Shown here: positions 1 to 7,320 of the stretch, piece after piece
How the letters are laid out: every line of letters starts with the position of its first letter
How positions within the stretch are numbered: position 1 is the stretch's first letter
Assembly (NCBI GenBank): GCA_963796705.1
Contig: CAWCMK010000004.1
Location: forward strand, 682,001 to 746,000
DNA: 64,000 bases
Origin: VRUE01 sp963796705
GTDB taxonomy: Bacteria > Actinomycetota > Thermoleophilia > Solirubrobacterales > 70-9
Direction: 5' to 3'
Translations under genes and position numbers: made by a program
Notes under the pieces: generated by a model
Told to the model about the DNA's origin: nothing
Seen by the model: the letters and a program-made list of their open reading frames with translations, nothing else
The model's database searches: none

Positions 1-560
1 CCTCCGCGCGCCGCCCCGCGCGCCTCCCAGCCGCCATCGACGGGCCCAAACTCGAGTGCCTCGAGCAGACCGCGACTGGACTCCGGAGCAGCTGCGTAGG
101 CGCGCACGGCGTCAAAACCGCGCAGCGCCACCTCTGCCGGTACCTCGGGGTGATCTGCGATCAGCGGCTCGTCCTCGACGTCGACGACCCTCAGCTCGTG
201 CGTGAGCCCCTCGGGGTCGGCGAAGATGAGTCCCTCACCCTCTCGGCGTGCCTCGATCCCGTGAACGGCGAGTCGTTTCTCCCAGAAGTCAAACGCACCA
301 TCGGAGCCGACGCGCCAGATGATCCGGTGCACGTCGCCAGCGCCCCCCCGGCCGGCCGGCACGCCCGGGAACTCAAAGAAGGTCAGGTCTGATCCGGCGC
401 TGCCCTTCTCGTCGGCGTAAAAGAGGTGGTAAACGGTGGGCTGGTCCTGGTTAACCGTTTTCTTCACCAGTCGAAGACCCAGTACTCCCGCGTAGAAGTC
501 GACGTTCTCCTGCGCGTCGGCGGTAATCGCCGTGATGTGGTGGATGCCCTCGAGCTTCAT
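1..560 (-). CDS. VOC-family glyoxalase / ring-cleaving dioxygenase, 3' end cut by window edge
   Basis: The minus-strand frame opens with ATG at 558-560 (MKLEGIHHITAITADAQENV...) and stays open to the left edge, so about 186 residues are visible and the C-terminus is missing. The opening 'GIHHITAIT' and then 'NVDFYAGVLGLRLVKKTVN' are the typical first beta-alpha unit of vicinal-oxygen-chelate proteins annotated as ring-cleaving dioxygenase or glyoxalase (MhqO-like). The His pair in 'HHIT' supplies the usual first metal ligand; a later 'DPEGLTHELRVVD' is the typical end of the first VOC module. An AAGGGGG Shine-Dalgarno lies just upstream. The substrate cannot be told from sequence. Seen: frame and motifs. 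Inferred: family role. Confidence 0.75.
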   Translation of the reverse strand, partial: MKLEGIHHITAITADAQENVDFYAGVLGLRLVKKTVNQDQPTVYHLFYADEKGSAGSDLTFFEFPGVPAGRGGAGDVHRIIWRVGSDGAFDFWEKRLAVHGIEARREGEGLIFADPEGLTHELRVVDVEDEPLIADHPEVPAEVALRGFDAVRAYAAAPESSRGLLEALEFGPVDGGWEARGAARG

Positions 561-593
561 TGACCAGCCCCCTTGGATCGCGTTGCTCACGTA

Positions 594-599
594 TAGCAT
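594..599 (+). promoter_or_regulatory. Probable leaderless -10 (TAGCAT)
   Basis: TAGCAT lies 8 nt before the ATG at 608 and no Shine-Dalgarno is present, matching the TANNNT-N6-9-start pattern seen for many genes here. TATAGC at 592-597 is an alternative reading of the same box. Confidence 0.45.
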
Positions 600-607
600 C
601 CCTCTGC

Positions 608-1972
608 ATGAGTCGCGGGCGCCGCAGGACGGTCAAAGCGTTGGTGCTTGTCGGCGCGATTCTTGCTTTCGTCAGCGTCTTCGCCATCTGGGTTGAACGT
701 CAGGCGCTGAACACGAGCGACTGGGTCCATACCAGCGACCGCCTGATCCAGAACCAGAAGATCCGCTCGGCCCTGGGCAACTACCTGGTCGACCAGCTCT
801 ACTCAAGCGTCAACGTCGAAAAGGAACTGAAGGAATTGCTGCCCGGGGAAACGACGCAACTGGCCGGGCCGCTGTCGGGGCTGGTGCGCCAGGTGGCCCC
901 GGCAGGAGTCGAAAAGGTGCTGGAAACCTCGACCGCGCAGGGACTTTGGGAGGACGCAAACCGGGCTGCCCATGAACAGCTCCTGGCGGTTCTCGAAAAC
1001 AAGAAGGAAGCGGTCGAAACCGGCGAAGGTAAGGTCACCCTCAATCTCGGCAGCCTGGTCACCAACCTTGCGGGCCAGGTTGGGATCGGCAGCAACCTCG
1101 CTGAAAAGCTCCCCGCGGATGCGGGCCAGATAACGATCCTCCGTTCCGACCAGCTGAAGACAGCCCAGAACATCGCCGTCGCGGTCAAGGGCCTGGCGTT
1201 GCTGCTCTCGCTGCTCACCCTCGCGGCCCTTGGAGCAGCCATCTATCTATCGGCGGGCGAACGCTGGGTGACTGTCCTTTATTGCGGCGTCGGGCTCGTC
1301 GCGGCTGGCTTCGCCGTTGTCGTCGCCCGCGAGGTGACCGGAGGAATAGTCGTCGGTCAGCTGGTCTCAAACGAAAACGTGAAGCCCGCCGCCGAAGAAG
1401 CCTGGTCGATCGCCACCTCGCTGATGACCAGCATCGCCACCACGGTGGTCGTCGTCGGCATTCTCTTCGGGCTGGCCGGCTGGCTCGCCTCGCCCACCGG
1501 CAGCGCCCGGGCAACGCGCCGCTTCGTCACCCCTGCCCTGCGCGACCACCCGGCCTACGTCTACACGGGGCTGGCGATCATCGTCGCCATCTACCTGCTC
1601 TCGGCGCCAACTCAGAACCTGCGCTCCTTCCTGACCACGATCGCGATTGCCGGACTGGCCGCCTTCGGCATCCGCGAGCTGCGCCGCCAATCCCAGGAGG
1701 AGAACCCCGACGCGAGCTACGAGGAGTTCTTCGGGAGGACCAGGGAGCGCATGGTTGGCGCCGTGAAGAGCGCCAACATCGGCGAGCGGGCCTCGAAACT
1801 GCGGCTGCCCGAAGTGCGGCGAGCAGCGGAGGTGGGCAGTGGCGATGCTGAGGACGCCCGCCTGGAACGGCTCGAGCGACTCGGCCGGTTGCACGAAGGG
1901 GGGGTCCTAAGCGACGAGGAGTTCGCCGCCGAGAAGGCCAGGGTCCTGGGCGAGGACGATGAGACCTCCTAG
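608..1972 (+). CDS. Multi-pass membrane protein with C-terminal SHOCT domain
   Basis: A 454-aa protein if started at ATG 608; the frame is open 16 codons further, but that would overlap the divergent gene. One N-terminal membrane helix (about residues 8-26) is followed by an extracytoplasmic region of about 160 residues. A cluster of about five hydrophobic helices follows (near 190-215, 222-240, 270-293, 315-333, 338-355). The C-terminus 'LERLGRLHEGGVLSDEEF' is a textbook SHOCT (short C-terminal) motif, often found on oligomerising membrane proteins. Glutamate is written almost only as GAA, unlike the housekeeping genes here. Function unknown; its stop TAG is part of the next gene's -10 box. 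Confidence 0.8.
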   Translation: MSRGRRRTVKALVLVGAILAFVSVFAIWVERQALNTSDWVHTSDRLIQNQKIRSALGNYLVDQLYSSVNVEKELKELLPGETTQLAGPLSGLVRQVAPAGVEKVLETSTAQGLWEDANRAAHEQLLAVLENKKEAVETGEGKVTLNLGSLVTNLAGQVGIGSNLAEKLPADAGQITILRSDQLKTAQNIAVAVKGLALLLSLLTLAALGAAIYLSAGERWVTVLYCGVGLVAAGFAVVVAREVTGGIVVGQLVSNENVKPAAEEAWSIATSLMTSIATTVVVVGILFGLAGWLASPTGSARATRRFVTPALRDHPAYVYTGLAIIVAIYLLSAPTQNLRSFLTTIAIAGLAAFGIRELRRQSQEENPDASYEEFFGRTRERMVGAVKSANIGERASKLRLPEVRRAAEVGSGDAEDARLERLERLGRLHEGGVLSDEEFAAEKARVLGEDDETS

Positions 1973-1975
1973 GCT
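1970..1975 (+). promoter_or_regulatory. Probable leaderless -10 (TAGGCT)
   Basis: TAGGCT sits 6 nt before the GTG at 1982; its first three bases are the stop codon of the preceding gene. The same hexamer and spacing occur before the gene at 3565. Confidence 0.5.
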
Positions 1976-1981
1976 TAACCG

Positions 1982-2395
1982 GTGGAGAAGCCGACCGAGC
2001 CGCTGGGGCGGACCGCCGAACGGGCGCGGGGGCGGCCCCCCGGCAGCCCGGAAATTGGCGGCGTCGAGATCACCCGACGCTTTTTCGTAACGTCGATCAT
2101 CGCCGTCTGCGTACTCAGCGCCGCGATCGGTTCCGCGATCAGTCTGATCGCCCAAACAGGTCCCGCGGGCCCCCCGGGAGAACGGGGTCAGACCGGCCCA
2201 CGGGGACCGCGGGGGAAGGTCGACACGCGAGCCATCGAAGCCAAGATCGAAGCGGTTCGACACGAAGCGAACGTCGCCGGGCTCGAAGAACAGATCGCCG
2301 AAAACGAAGAACGGATCGAAGAACTCGAAGGCGGCCTGAGAAGTTTCACCCACGGCGGGGTCGAACTCTGTGAAGAAGGAGAATTCTTCTGCTGA
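1982..2395 (+). CDS. Membrane-anchored collagen-like / coiled-coil protein
   Basis: A 137-aa protein with GTG start. After about 30 charged residues a single membrane segment (about 34-55, 'FFVTSIIAVCVLSAAIGSAI') is followed by six Gly-X-Y triplets with prolines ('GPAGPPGERGQTGPRGPR'), then a predicted coiled coil ('GLEEQIAENEERIEELEG') and a short tail with two cysteines (ELCEEGEFFC). This is a minimal anchor, collagen stalk and coiled-coil layout, as in bacterial surface stalks that trimerise. Codons are GAA-rich. It starts 9 bp after the SHOCT gene and may be its partner. No enzymatic domain is seen. Confidence 0.7.
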   Translation: MEKPTEPLGRTAERARGRPPGSPEIGGVEITRRFFVTSIIAVCVLSAAIGSAISLIAQTGPAGPPGERGQTGPRGPRGKVDTRAIEAKIEAVRHEANVAGLEEQIAENEERIEELEGGLRSFTHGGVELCEEGEFFC

Positions 2396-2564
2396 AGCGA
2401 CCCGTTCTAGGGGTTTGAGTCCTCGACGGCAGGGTCACGATTCGCCGCTCAAATCAAACCCAGCACAGCACCGCCTGAATCGGCCTCGCTGATCTGGTGC
2501 GGACGTTTCCCAGCCGCCCAGTCGACTGCTCGGCGACGACGCTCAGCGACAGCCGGGGGTACGC

Positions 2565-3347
2565 CTAGCGGCGAGGCCGACCGCCCCTCGCCGGGAAATC
2601 TGGCTTCGAGGCGCCCCGCCAGCTCGATTGAGCGGTGCTCGACGGACGCTCGCGCAGGGGTACGGATTCTTCAAAGACCGCGGTCGCGCGAGTCTGCGAC
2701 ATCTCGCCGTTGTCGACGAGCTGATCGAGGACATGGCGCTGGCGCTGGCGTGCGATCGCCCAGTGTTGCAGCGGATCGTAGGCTGACGGAGCCTGGGGCA
2801 GGCCGGCGAGCATCGTCGCCTCGCCCCAGCTGAGGCGTCGCGGGGAAACCCCGAAATAGCCATGGGCTGCGGCGATATCACCCCAGTAGCCGTTTCCGTA
2901 GTAGACGGAATTCAGGTACATGTTGAGGATCTCCGCTTTGGAGTACTGGAGGGAGAGCTTGACCGCGAGGCCGATCTCTTCCAGGGTCCCGCCGACCCCC
3001 CCTGAATGCGGATACAGGCGCTTTGCCAACTGCTGGCCGATCGTACTGCCGCCCGGATCGCCACCCTGCTGGAGGGCGGCGAGGGCCGCCCTCCCGGCAC
3101 CGTCGATGATGTTCAGGGCGACATTTGCGTAGAAGTTCTCGTCCTCAACCTGCACGACGGCCGTCGCCAGTTTGGTGGGTGGCGGCAGCGGGGAAACCCG
3201 ACCGCCGTGCTCTCGCAGAATGGCCCGCACACGGGCCTCCGCGTCCCCGACGCTGGGGAGGCGGAGGACGTAGACGGTCGCGACCGCCGCGAGCAGCAGG
3301 CCGCAGGTGAGCGCGATCAGCCCACCGATCACTAGCCGCCGTCGCAT
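2565..3347 (-). CDS. Biosynthetic peptidoglycan glycosyltransferase (GT51, transglycosylase domain only)
   Basis: 260 aa from ATG 3347, which is placed just before a membrane anchor (MRRRLVIGGLIALTCGLLLA); upstream codons are not GT51-like. The GT51 motifs are in order: 'VQVEDENFY' (catalytic Glu region), 'GGSTIGQQLAKRLY', 'KLSLQYSKAEILNMYLN' and 'YGNGYWGDIAAAHGYFG'. It polymerises lipid II into glycan strands at the membrane. There is no transpeptidase domain, so it is an MtgA-like monofunctional enzyme rather than a full PBP1. The usual His after EDxxF is replaced (EDENFYANV). The last 30 residues are low-complexity. Confidence 0.85.
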   Translation of the reverse strand: MRRRLVIGGLIALTCGLLLAAVATVYVLRLPSVGDAEARVRAILREHGGRVSPLPPPTKLATAVVQVEDENFYANVALNIIDGAGRAALAALQQGGDPGGSTIGQQLAKRLYPHSGGVGGTLEEIGLAVKLSLQYSKAEILNMYLNSVYYGNGYWGDIAAAHGYFGVSPRRLSWGEATMLAGLPQAPSAYDPLQHWAIARQRQRHVLDQLVDNGEMSQTRATAVFEESVPLRERPSSTAQSSWRGASKPDFPARGGRPRR

Positions 3348-3552
3348 CTCCAGGAGCCTTACACCACCATCGTCAGCTTGGGGGTCCGAATGCTCAGCTC
3401 TGTCCCTTAAAGCAGGCTGAATCCTGCCGGCCGCCGGGACATGCAACCAGGCGCAGCGAGCGGCAGGCGCACGCCGGGGTGGATCCCGAGAAGATGCTCT
3501 CGGGCGCCGCGTCTCCGCGTCTCACTCAGGAGGCCGACCCGAGTCGGCTAGC

Positions 3553-3558
3553 TAGGCT
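3553..3558 (+). promoter_or_regulatory. Probable leaderless -10 (TAGGCT)
   Basis: TAGGCT ends 6 nt before the GTG at 3565, with no Shine-Dalgarno between. Confidence 0.5.
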
Positions 3559-3564
3559 TGCAGG

Positions 3565-4497
3565 GTGAGCCAGGACCAGCTGATCGAGGTTCCAGGCGGA
3601 GTGTTCGCGATGGGCTCAGAGGACTTCTATCCCGAAGAGGGGCCGGTGCGTCGGGTCCAAGTCGACGGTTTTGCAATCGAATCGTCCCCTGTGACGGTCG
3701 CCCAATTCACCGCCTTCGTTGAGGACACCGACTACAGGACCGTCGCCGAGCGGCCGCTGAGTCCGGCCGATTATCCGGACGCCGCCGCCGAGCTTCTGGT
3801 CCCCGGCTCCGCCGTCTTTCGGCCGACGCCTGGCCCGGTGCCGCTTAACGATCCACACCGCTGGTGGCGCTACCTCCCGGGTGCAAGCTGGCGTCATCCA
3901 TGGGGACCGAACTCGGGGAACTCGCGGCGCTCCGATCACCCGGTGACCCACGTCGCCTACGAGGACGCCGAGACCTATGCCCGCTGGGCCGGCCGCGAAC
4001 TGCCCAGCGAGGCGGAGTGGGAGTACGCGGCCAGAGGCGGGCTCGAGGGCTGCACATACGCCTGGGGAGATGAGGCCCAGCCAAACGGCGAGCCGATGGC
4101 GAATACCTGGCAGGGAGATTTCCCCTGGCGCAATACCGGCGCCCGTGGCTGGCGAGGCACATCGCCGGTTGGTCTCTTCCCGGCGAACGGCTTTGGTCTC
4201 TATGACGTGACGGGCAATGTCTGGGAATGGACGAGCGACTTCTACTCCCGGCGGGGAGCCGGTGCGGAGCGCTCGCAGGCCTGCTGTGCTCCGAGCAATC
4301 CCCGCGTCAGCTCACCGAAGGACAGCTTCGATATCGGCAACCCCGGCTCCCACACCCCTCGCCGCGTGATCAAGGGCGGATCGCATCTCTGTGCCCCGAG
4401 CTATTGCCTGCGCTACCGGCCCGCCGCCCGCCAGCCGGAGGCGACTGACACCTCCACAAACCACCTCGGCTTCCGCTGCATCGCCAGAGATCACTAA
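3565..4497 (+). CDS. Formylglycine-generating enzyme (SUMF1/FGE family)
   Basis: 310 aa, GTG start. The FGE-sulfatase fold is recognisable throughout: 'VPGGVFAMGSEDFYPEEGP' at the N-terminus, 'PVTVAQFTAFVEDTDY', 'RPSEAEWEYAARGG'-like 'LPSEAEWEYAARGG' near residue 150, 'GLYDVTGNVWEWTSDFY' near 215, and the C-terminal 'GGSHLCAPSYCLRYRPAARQ' ending in 'NHLGFRC'. The two cysteines of 'CAPSYC' match the active-site pair of true FGEs, so it should convert a Cys in sulfatases to formylglycine rather than being a generic C-type-lectin-like homologue. No sulfatase gene is in this window. An IS1380 element is inserted directly at its stop codon without changing the protein. Confidence 0.88.
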   Translation: MSQDQLIEVPGGVFAMGSEDFYPEEGPVRRVQVDGFAIESSPVTVAQFTAFVEDTDYRTVAERPLSPADYPDAAAELLVPGSAVFRPTPGPVPLNDPHRWWRYLPGASWRHPWGPNSGNSRRSDHPVTHVAYEDAETYARWAGRELPSEAEWEYAARGGLEGCTYAWGDEAQPNGEPMANTWQGDFPWRNTGARGWRGTSPVGLFPANGFGLYDVTGNVWEWTSDFYSRRGAGAERSQACCAPSNPRVSSPKDSFDIGNPGSHTPRRVIKGGSHLCAPSYCLRYRPAARQPEATDTSTNHLGFRCIARDH

Positions 4498-4498
4498 G
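4494..4498 (+). repeat. Target-site duplication, left copy (CTAAG)
   Basis: CTAAG abuts the left end of the IS and is repeated at 6126-6130. Bases 4495-4497 are the TAA stop codon of the FGE gene. Confidence 0.85.
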
Positions 4499-4518
4499 CC
4501 TCAATCCACCGATTTACC
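4499..4518 (+). repeat. IS terminal inverted repeat, left
   Basis: CCTCAATCCACCGATT followed by TACC; the first 16 bases match the reverse complement of the right end exactly, and 19 of 20 match overall. Confidence 0.9.
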
Positions 4519-4548
4519 ACACTGATCCGTCCGCTCCCGTCACAAGAA

Positions 4549-4610
4549 TGACCTCCTGAGCAGGCAAATAGCGGCTGTATCGGCAGCCGCGGCCTGACAT
4601 CAGGAGGTCA
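4549..4610 (+). promoter_or_regulatory. Nested hairpin sequestering the transposase ribosome-binding site
   Basis: Three nested perfect stems: TGACCTCCTGA (4549-4559) with TCAGGAGGTCA (4600-4610); CAGGC (4561-4565) with GCCTG (4592-4596); GCGGCTG (4571-4577) with CAGCCGC (4584-4590). The Shine-Dalgarno AGGAGG (4602-4607), 8 nt before the ATG, is inside the outer stem. IS elements often use such structures to block translation of transcripts entering from outside; that role is inferred. Confidence 0.75.
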
Positions 4611-4615
4611 CTCAC

Positions 4616-5929
4616 ATGGTGAAGGTCTTTGCGCAGTCCGTGCGGCCCGACTCGGTCGGTGTCGAGTTCGACGATGAGCGGCTGGTCGCCAACGCAGGGT
4701 TGATCCTGGTTGGCACCCTGAGCAAGCGGCTCGGCATCGAGCAGATGGTGGACAAGATGGTTCGCCTGGGAGAGCGGGCAGGAGCCGCCCGCCCTGGGCG
4801 AAAGGTGCTCACCCTGATCCACGCGATCGCGGCGGGCGCTGACTCGATCGATGACACCGAGGTGCTGCGCGCCGGCGCCAGCGAGGCGCTGCTTGGCCAC
4901 AGGGCGATGGCACCCTCCACCCTCGGCACCTTCCTGCGCGCCTTCAGCTTCGGTCATGTGCGCCAGCTCGACCGGGTGCTGGGCGAGGCGATCAAGCGGG
5001 CCTGGGTGGCGGGCGCGGGCCCCGGAGCAAAGCGCCTGGTGATCGACATCGACTCCTTCCTCGGCGAGGCCAAAGGCGCCCTCAAGCAGGGTGCCTCCCG
5101 CGGCTATACCGGGGTGCGCGGCTACCACCCCCTGCTCGCCACCCGGGCGGGCAGCGGCGAGGTCCTGCACGTCCGAGCGCGCAAAGGAGCGGCGGGCTCG
5201 GGGCGCGGCGCGCTTCGCTTCTGCGAAGAGCTGATCGCCCGGGTGCGCAGAGCCGGGGCAAGTGGGGAGATCCTGATCCGCGCCGACTCGGCCTTCTACT
5301 CGGGCAAGGTGATCGACTACCTGGAGGCAAAGGGCTGCCTCTACTCGATCTCCGTCACCCAGCACAAGCGCATCGCAGAGCGGATCGCCGAGATCCCGGA
5401 GTCGGCCTGGCAGCCAGTTGCCGACTACCCCGAGACGGGCGTCTGCGAGCTCGCCGAGACCACCTACGGCACCCGCCGGCTGATCGTCCGCCGGGTCCAC
5501 CTGCACGCCCAGGAGGGGCAGGAGGAGCTGTTCGCCTACTGGCGCCACTTTGCCTTCCTCACCAACCGCACAGAGGACATGCACACGGTCGATGCCGAGC
5601 ACCGCCAACACGCCGAGGTCGAGCTGGCGATCCGCGACTTAAAGGACCAGGCGCTTGCCCACTTCCCCTCCGGGAGTTTCGCCGCCAACGCGGCCTGGAC
5701 GGTGATCGCCTGCCTCGCCCACAACATCGTGCGCTGGGTCGGGCAGCTGGGCCTGGAGGATGAGACCTGGCGCACCGCGCGGACGATCCGCCGCTGGCTG
5801 ATCGCGCTGCCCGGCCGGCTCACCCGCACCGCAAGACGCTTCACCCTTCACCTCCCGGCCCGCTGGCCCTGGCAAGAGACTTTCGTCGAGGCGCTTGCCA
5901 GGATCAGAGCGCTGCCCGCCGCGGCCTGA
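4616..5929 (+). CDS. IS1380-family DDE transposase
   Basis: 437 aa, ATG preceded by AGGAGG. The DDE catalytic positions are visible: 'RLVIDIDSFLGEAKG' (first Asp), 'ILIRADSAFYSGKVIDYL' (second Asp, the RADS.FY signature of IS1380/IS4-like enzymes) and 'EVELAIRDLKDQ' followed by 'FAANAAWTVIACLAHNI' (Glu and C-terminal region). Length is normal for the family and there is no frameshift. It cuts and reinserts the element by recognising the terminal repeats. Translation is probably held down by the hairpin over its ribosome-binding site. Confidence 0.93.
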   Translation: MVKVFAQSVRPDSVGVEFDDERLVANAGLILVGTLSKRLGIEQMVDKMVRLGERAGAARPGRKVLTLIHAIAAGADSIDDTEVLRAGASEALLGHRAMAPSTLGTFLRAFSFGHVRQLDRVLGEAIKRAWVAGAGPGAKRLVIDIDSFLGEAKGALKQGASRGYTGVRGYHPLLATRAGSGEVLHVRARKGAAGSGRGALRFCEELIARVRRAGASGEILIRADSAFYSGKVIDYLEAKGCLYSISVTQHKRIAERIAEIPESAWQPVADYPETGVCELAETTYGTRRLIVRRVHLHAQEGQEELFAYWRHFAFLTNRTEDMHTVDAEHRQHAEVELAIRDLKDQALAHFPSGSFAANAAWTVIACLAHNIVRWVGQLGLEDETWRTARTIRRWLIALPGRLTRTARRFTLHLPARWPWQETFVEALARIRALPAAA

Positions 5930-6105
5930 CCCTCCCTCACCTGCTTCGCCCATCGGCCGGTCTCTCGGTCCTCTCGGCCTGCTCGCTTCTCGGTCACCGG
6001 CCAACTGCGGATGCCCTACCGTGGCTCGCCGCCGCCTGGCACACCTTCGAGCCGGCGGTTTTCGCCATTCACATGGTCGCCGGCGGGGATTCGCCTATCG
6101 GTGAG

Positions 6106-6125
6106 GGTGAATCGGTGGATTGAGG
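6106..6125 (-). repeat. IS terminal inverted repeat, right
   Basis: Ends AATCGGTGGATTGAGG, the exact reverse complement of the first 16 bases of the left end. Confidence 0.9.
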
Positions 6126-6130
6126 CTAAG
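6126..6130 (+). repeat. Target-site duplication, right copy (CTAAG)
   Basis: CTAAG immediately after the right IS end, identical to 4494-4498. Confidence 0.85.
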
Positions 6131-6206
6131 AGCCAGGTTTGCCGTCTGTGCTTCGAGATAGAGCGGCCGGGCCGAGCATGAAAAGCGGAGTGGCGAGGGC
6201 TAAAAG

Positions 6207-6279
6207 AGCCCGCCTCCGGGGTCGAACCGGAAACCTCCGCTTTACAAGAGCGGTGCTCTGCCAGTTGAGCTAGGCGGGC
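6207..6279 (-). tRNA. tRNA-Thr (anticodon TGT)
   Basis: Read on the minus strand, a 7-bp acceptor stem GCCCGCC/GGCGGGC, a D-arm with GCTC...GAGC, an anticodon stem CCGCT/AGCGG around loop CTTGTAA (anticodon TGT, reads ACA) and a T-arm with GGTTCGACCC are all present; 73 nt, discriminator T, no encoded CCA. The IS right end lies 76 bp from its 3' end, so the insertion has not broken the tRNA. Confidence 0.93.
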
Positions 6280-6288
6280 GGGGAGCCG

Positions 6289-6294
6289 AATATA
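6289..6294 (-). promoter_or_regulatory. Possible -10 of the tRNA-Thr promoter (TATATT)
   Basis: TATATT on the minus strand ends 9 nt before the first base of the tRNA, placing a start site just upstream. No good -35 is seen. Confidence 0.4.
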
Positions 6295-6300
6295 GAGCCC

Positions 6301-7320
6301 ATGGACAGCAGTGATGCACAGCTCGAGGCGGCGTTCCGTTTCCTGCGCCCAGACGAGGGCGCCGTCCTGAGCGAGGCGATCCGTGTCGCCTACGGCGATA
6401 GCTACGACGCGCCCTGGGTCTACGACAAGTTCGAGGTCGGGGCGCGGCTGGCGGCGGGCACCTACGTCTCCTGCGTCGCCGAGGCGCCGGACGGCGAGCT
6501 CCTCTGCCATGAGGGCATGAGCCTGGCGGCGGCGGGGGACGCGGTCGGTCACTCAGGCCAGGCGGTGACGATGCCGGTGGCCCGCGGCCAACACCTTTTC
6601 ACCCGCACCAAGCGCTTCCTGATGGGCTGGGCCCGCGGTCGGGGGTTGGCCGGAATGTTCAGCGAGGCGACCGCCGCGCACCCCTACAGCCAGCGCGCCA
6701 ATATCGAGCTCGGCGCCCACGAGACGGGCTTTCTGCTCGGCTGGATCCCGGCGTCGGTCGCAAATGACGCGGCGGCCGCCGGGACGCGGCGGCGCCAGTC
6801 GGCGGCGCTGTTCTACGCGAAGCTGAACGACGGCCAGGAGCGCCGGGTCTTCGCGCCCGAGCGCCATCGCGAGATCGTCGGCCGGACTTTGGAGCTCTGT
6901 CAGCTGCGCGGAACTCTGGCCGAACCGCCGAGCGGCCTTCAGCTGGCCGCCCGCAGCGAGCTCCACGTCGAGGTCGACCAAGACCACAATCTGGCGCTGA
7001 TAACAGTATGCAGGCCGGGCGCCGACCTCGATAGGAGGCTCGCGGCGGAGCGCCACCACCTCCTCCACGGCGCCTGCCTGGACGCCGTCTACGTCGACCT
7101 GCCGCTCGAGCAGCCGGCGACGGCGCTCGTCTCAGACCATCTCGAGACCCTCGGTGTCTCCTACGCCGGCGTCTTTCCCAACCACCGTGTCGACGGCGAC
7201 GTGCTGCGCATGCAGTCGCTGCACGGGGTGAGGGTCAGTGCCGATGACGTCGCGACCGCATCCGAGCACGGGCAAGAGCTGCTCGACTACGTGCTCGCCG
7301 ATCTGCCGCAGGGCGCCTAG
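6301..7320 (+). CDS. GNAT-like protein of unknown substrate
   Basis: 339 aa from ATG 6301. The N-terminal half reads like a GNAT acyltransferase ('FRPDEGAVLSEAIRVAYGDS'-type opening, beta strands 'GTYVSCVAEAPDGELLCHEG', then a helix 'RTKRFLMGWARGRGLAGMFSEAT' where the CoA pyrophosphate loop would lie). The C-terminal half has a second alpha/beta module ('LDAVYVDLPLEQPATALVS', 'GVSYAGVFPNHRVDGDVLRM'). The acyl-CoA signature is weak, so function is uncertain. It is convergent with sigH; their stop codons overlap by 4 bp. Confidence 0.6.
   Translation: MDSSDAQLEAAFRFLRPDEGAVLSEAIRVAYGDSYDAPWVYDKFEVGARLAAGTYVSCVAEAPDGELLCHEGMSLAAAGDAVGHSGQAVTMPVARGQHLFTRTKRFLMGWARGRGLAGMFSEATAAHPYSQRANIELGAHETGFLLGWIPASVANDAAAAGTRRRQSAALFYAKLNDGQERRVFAPERHREIVGRTLELCQLRGTLAEPPSGLQLAARSELHVEVDQDHNLALITVCRPGADLDRRLAAERHHLLHGACLDAVYVDLPLEQPATALVSDHLETLGVSYAGVFPNHRVDGDVLRMQSLHGVRVSADDVATASEHGQELLDYVLADLPQGA

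Larger units (their letters stand above)
4499..6125 (+). mobile_element. Complete IS1380-family insertion sequence, 1627 bp
   Basis: The element has 20-bp imperfect terminal inverted repeats beginning CCTCAATCCACCGATT, a 5-bp target duplication CTAAG, and one intact transposase gene. All features expected for an active element are present. It lies between the FGE gene and tRNA-Thr. About 195 bp after the transposase stop are non-coding. Intact ends and a perfect duplication suggest a fairly recent insertion. Confidence 0.92.

Noticed and set aside
2411..2462. GGGTTTGA...TCAAACCC repeat between convergent genes as a terminator
   Set aside because: Arms of 8 bp are separated by a 36-nt loop without a T-run; too weak to call.
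4514..5611. 365-codon minus-strand ORF in the IS element
   Set aside because: Covers the DDE motifs of the transposase in antisense; IS1380 elements carry a single gene.
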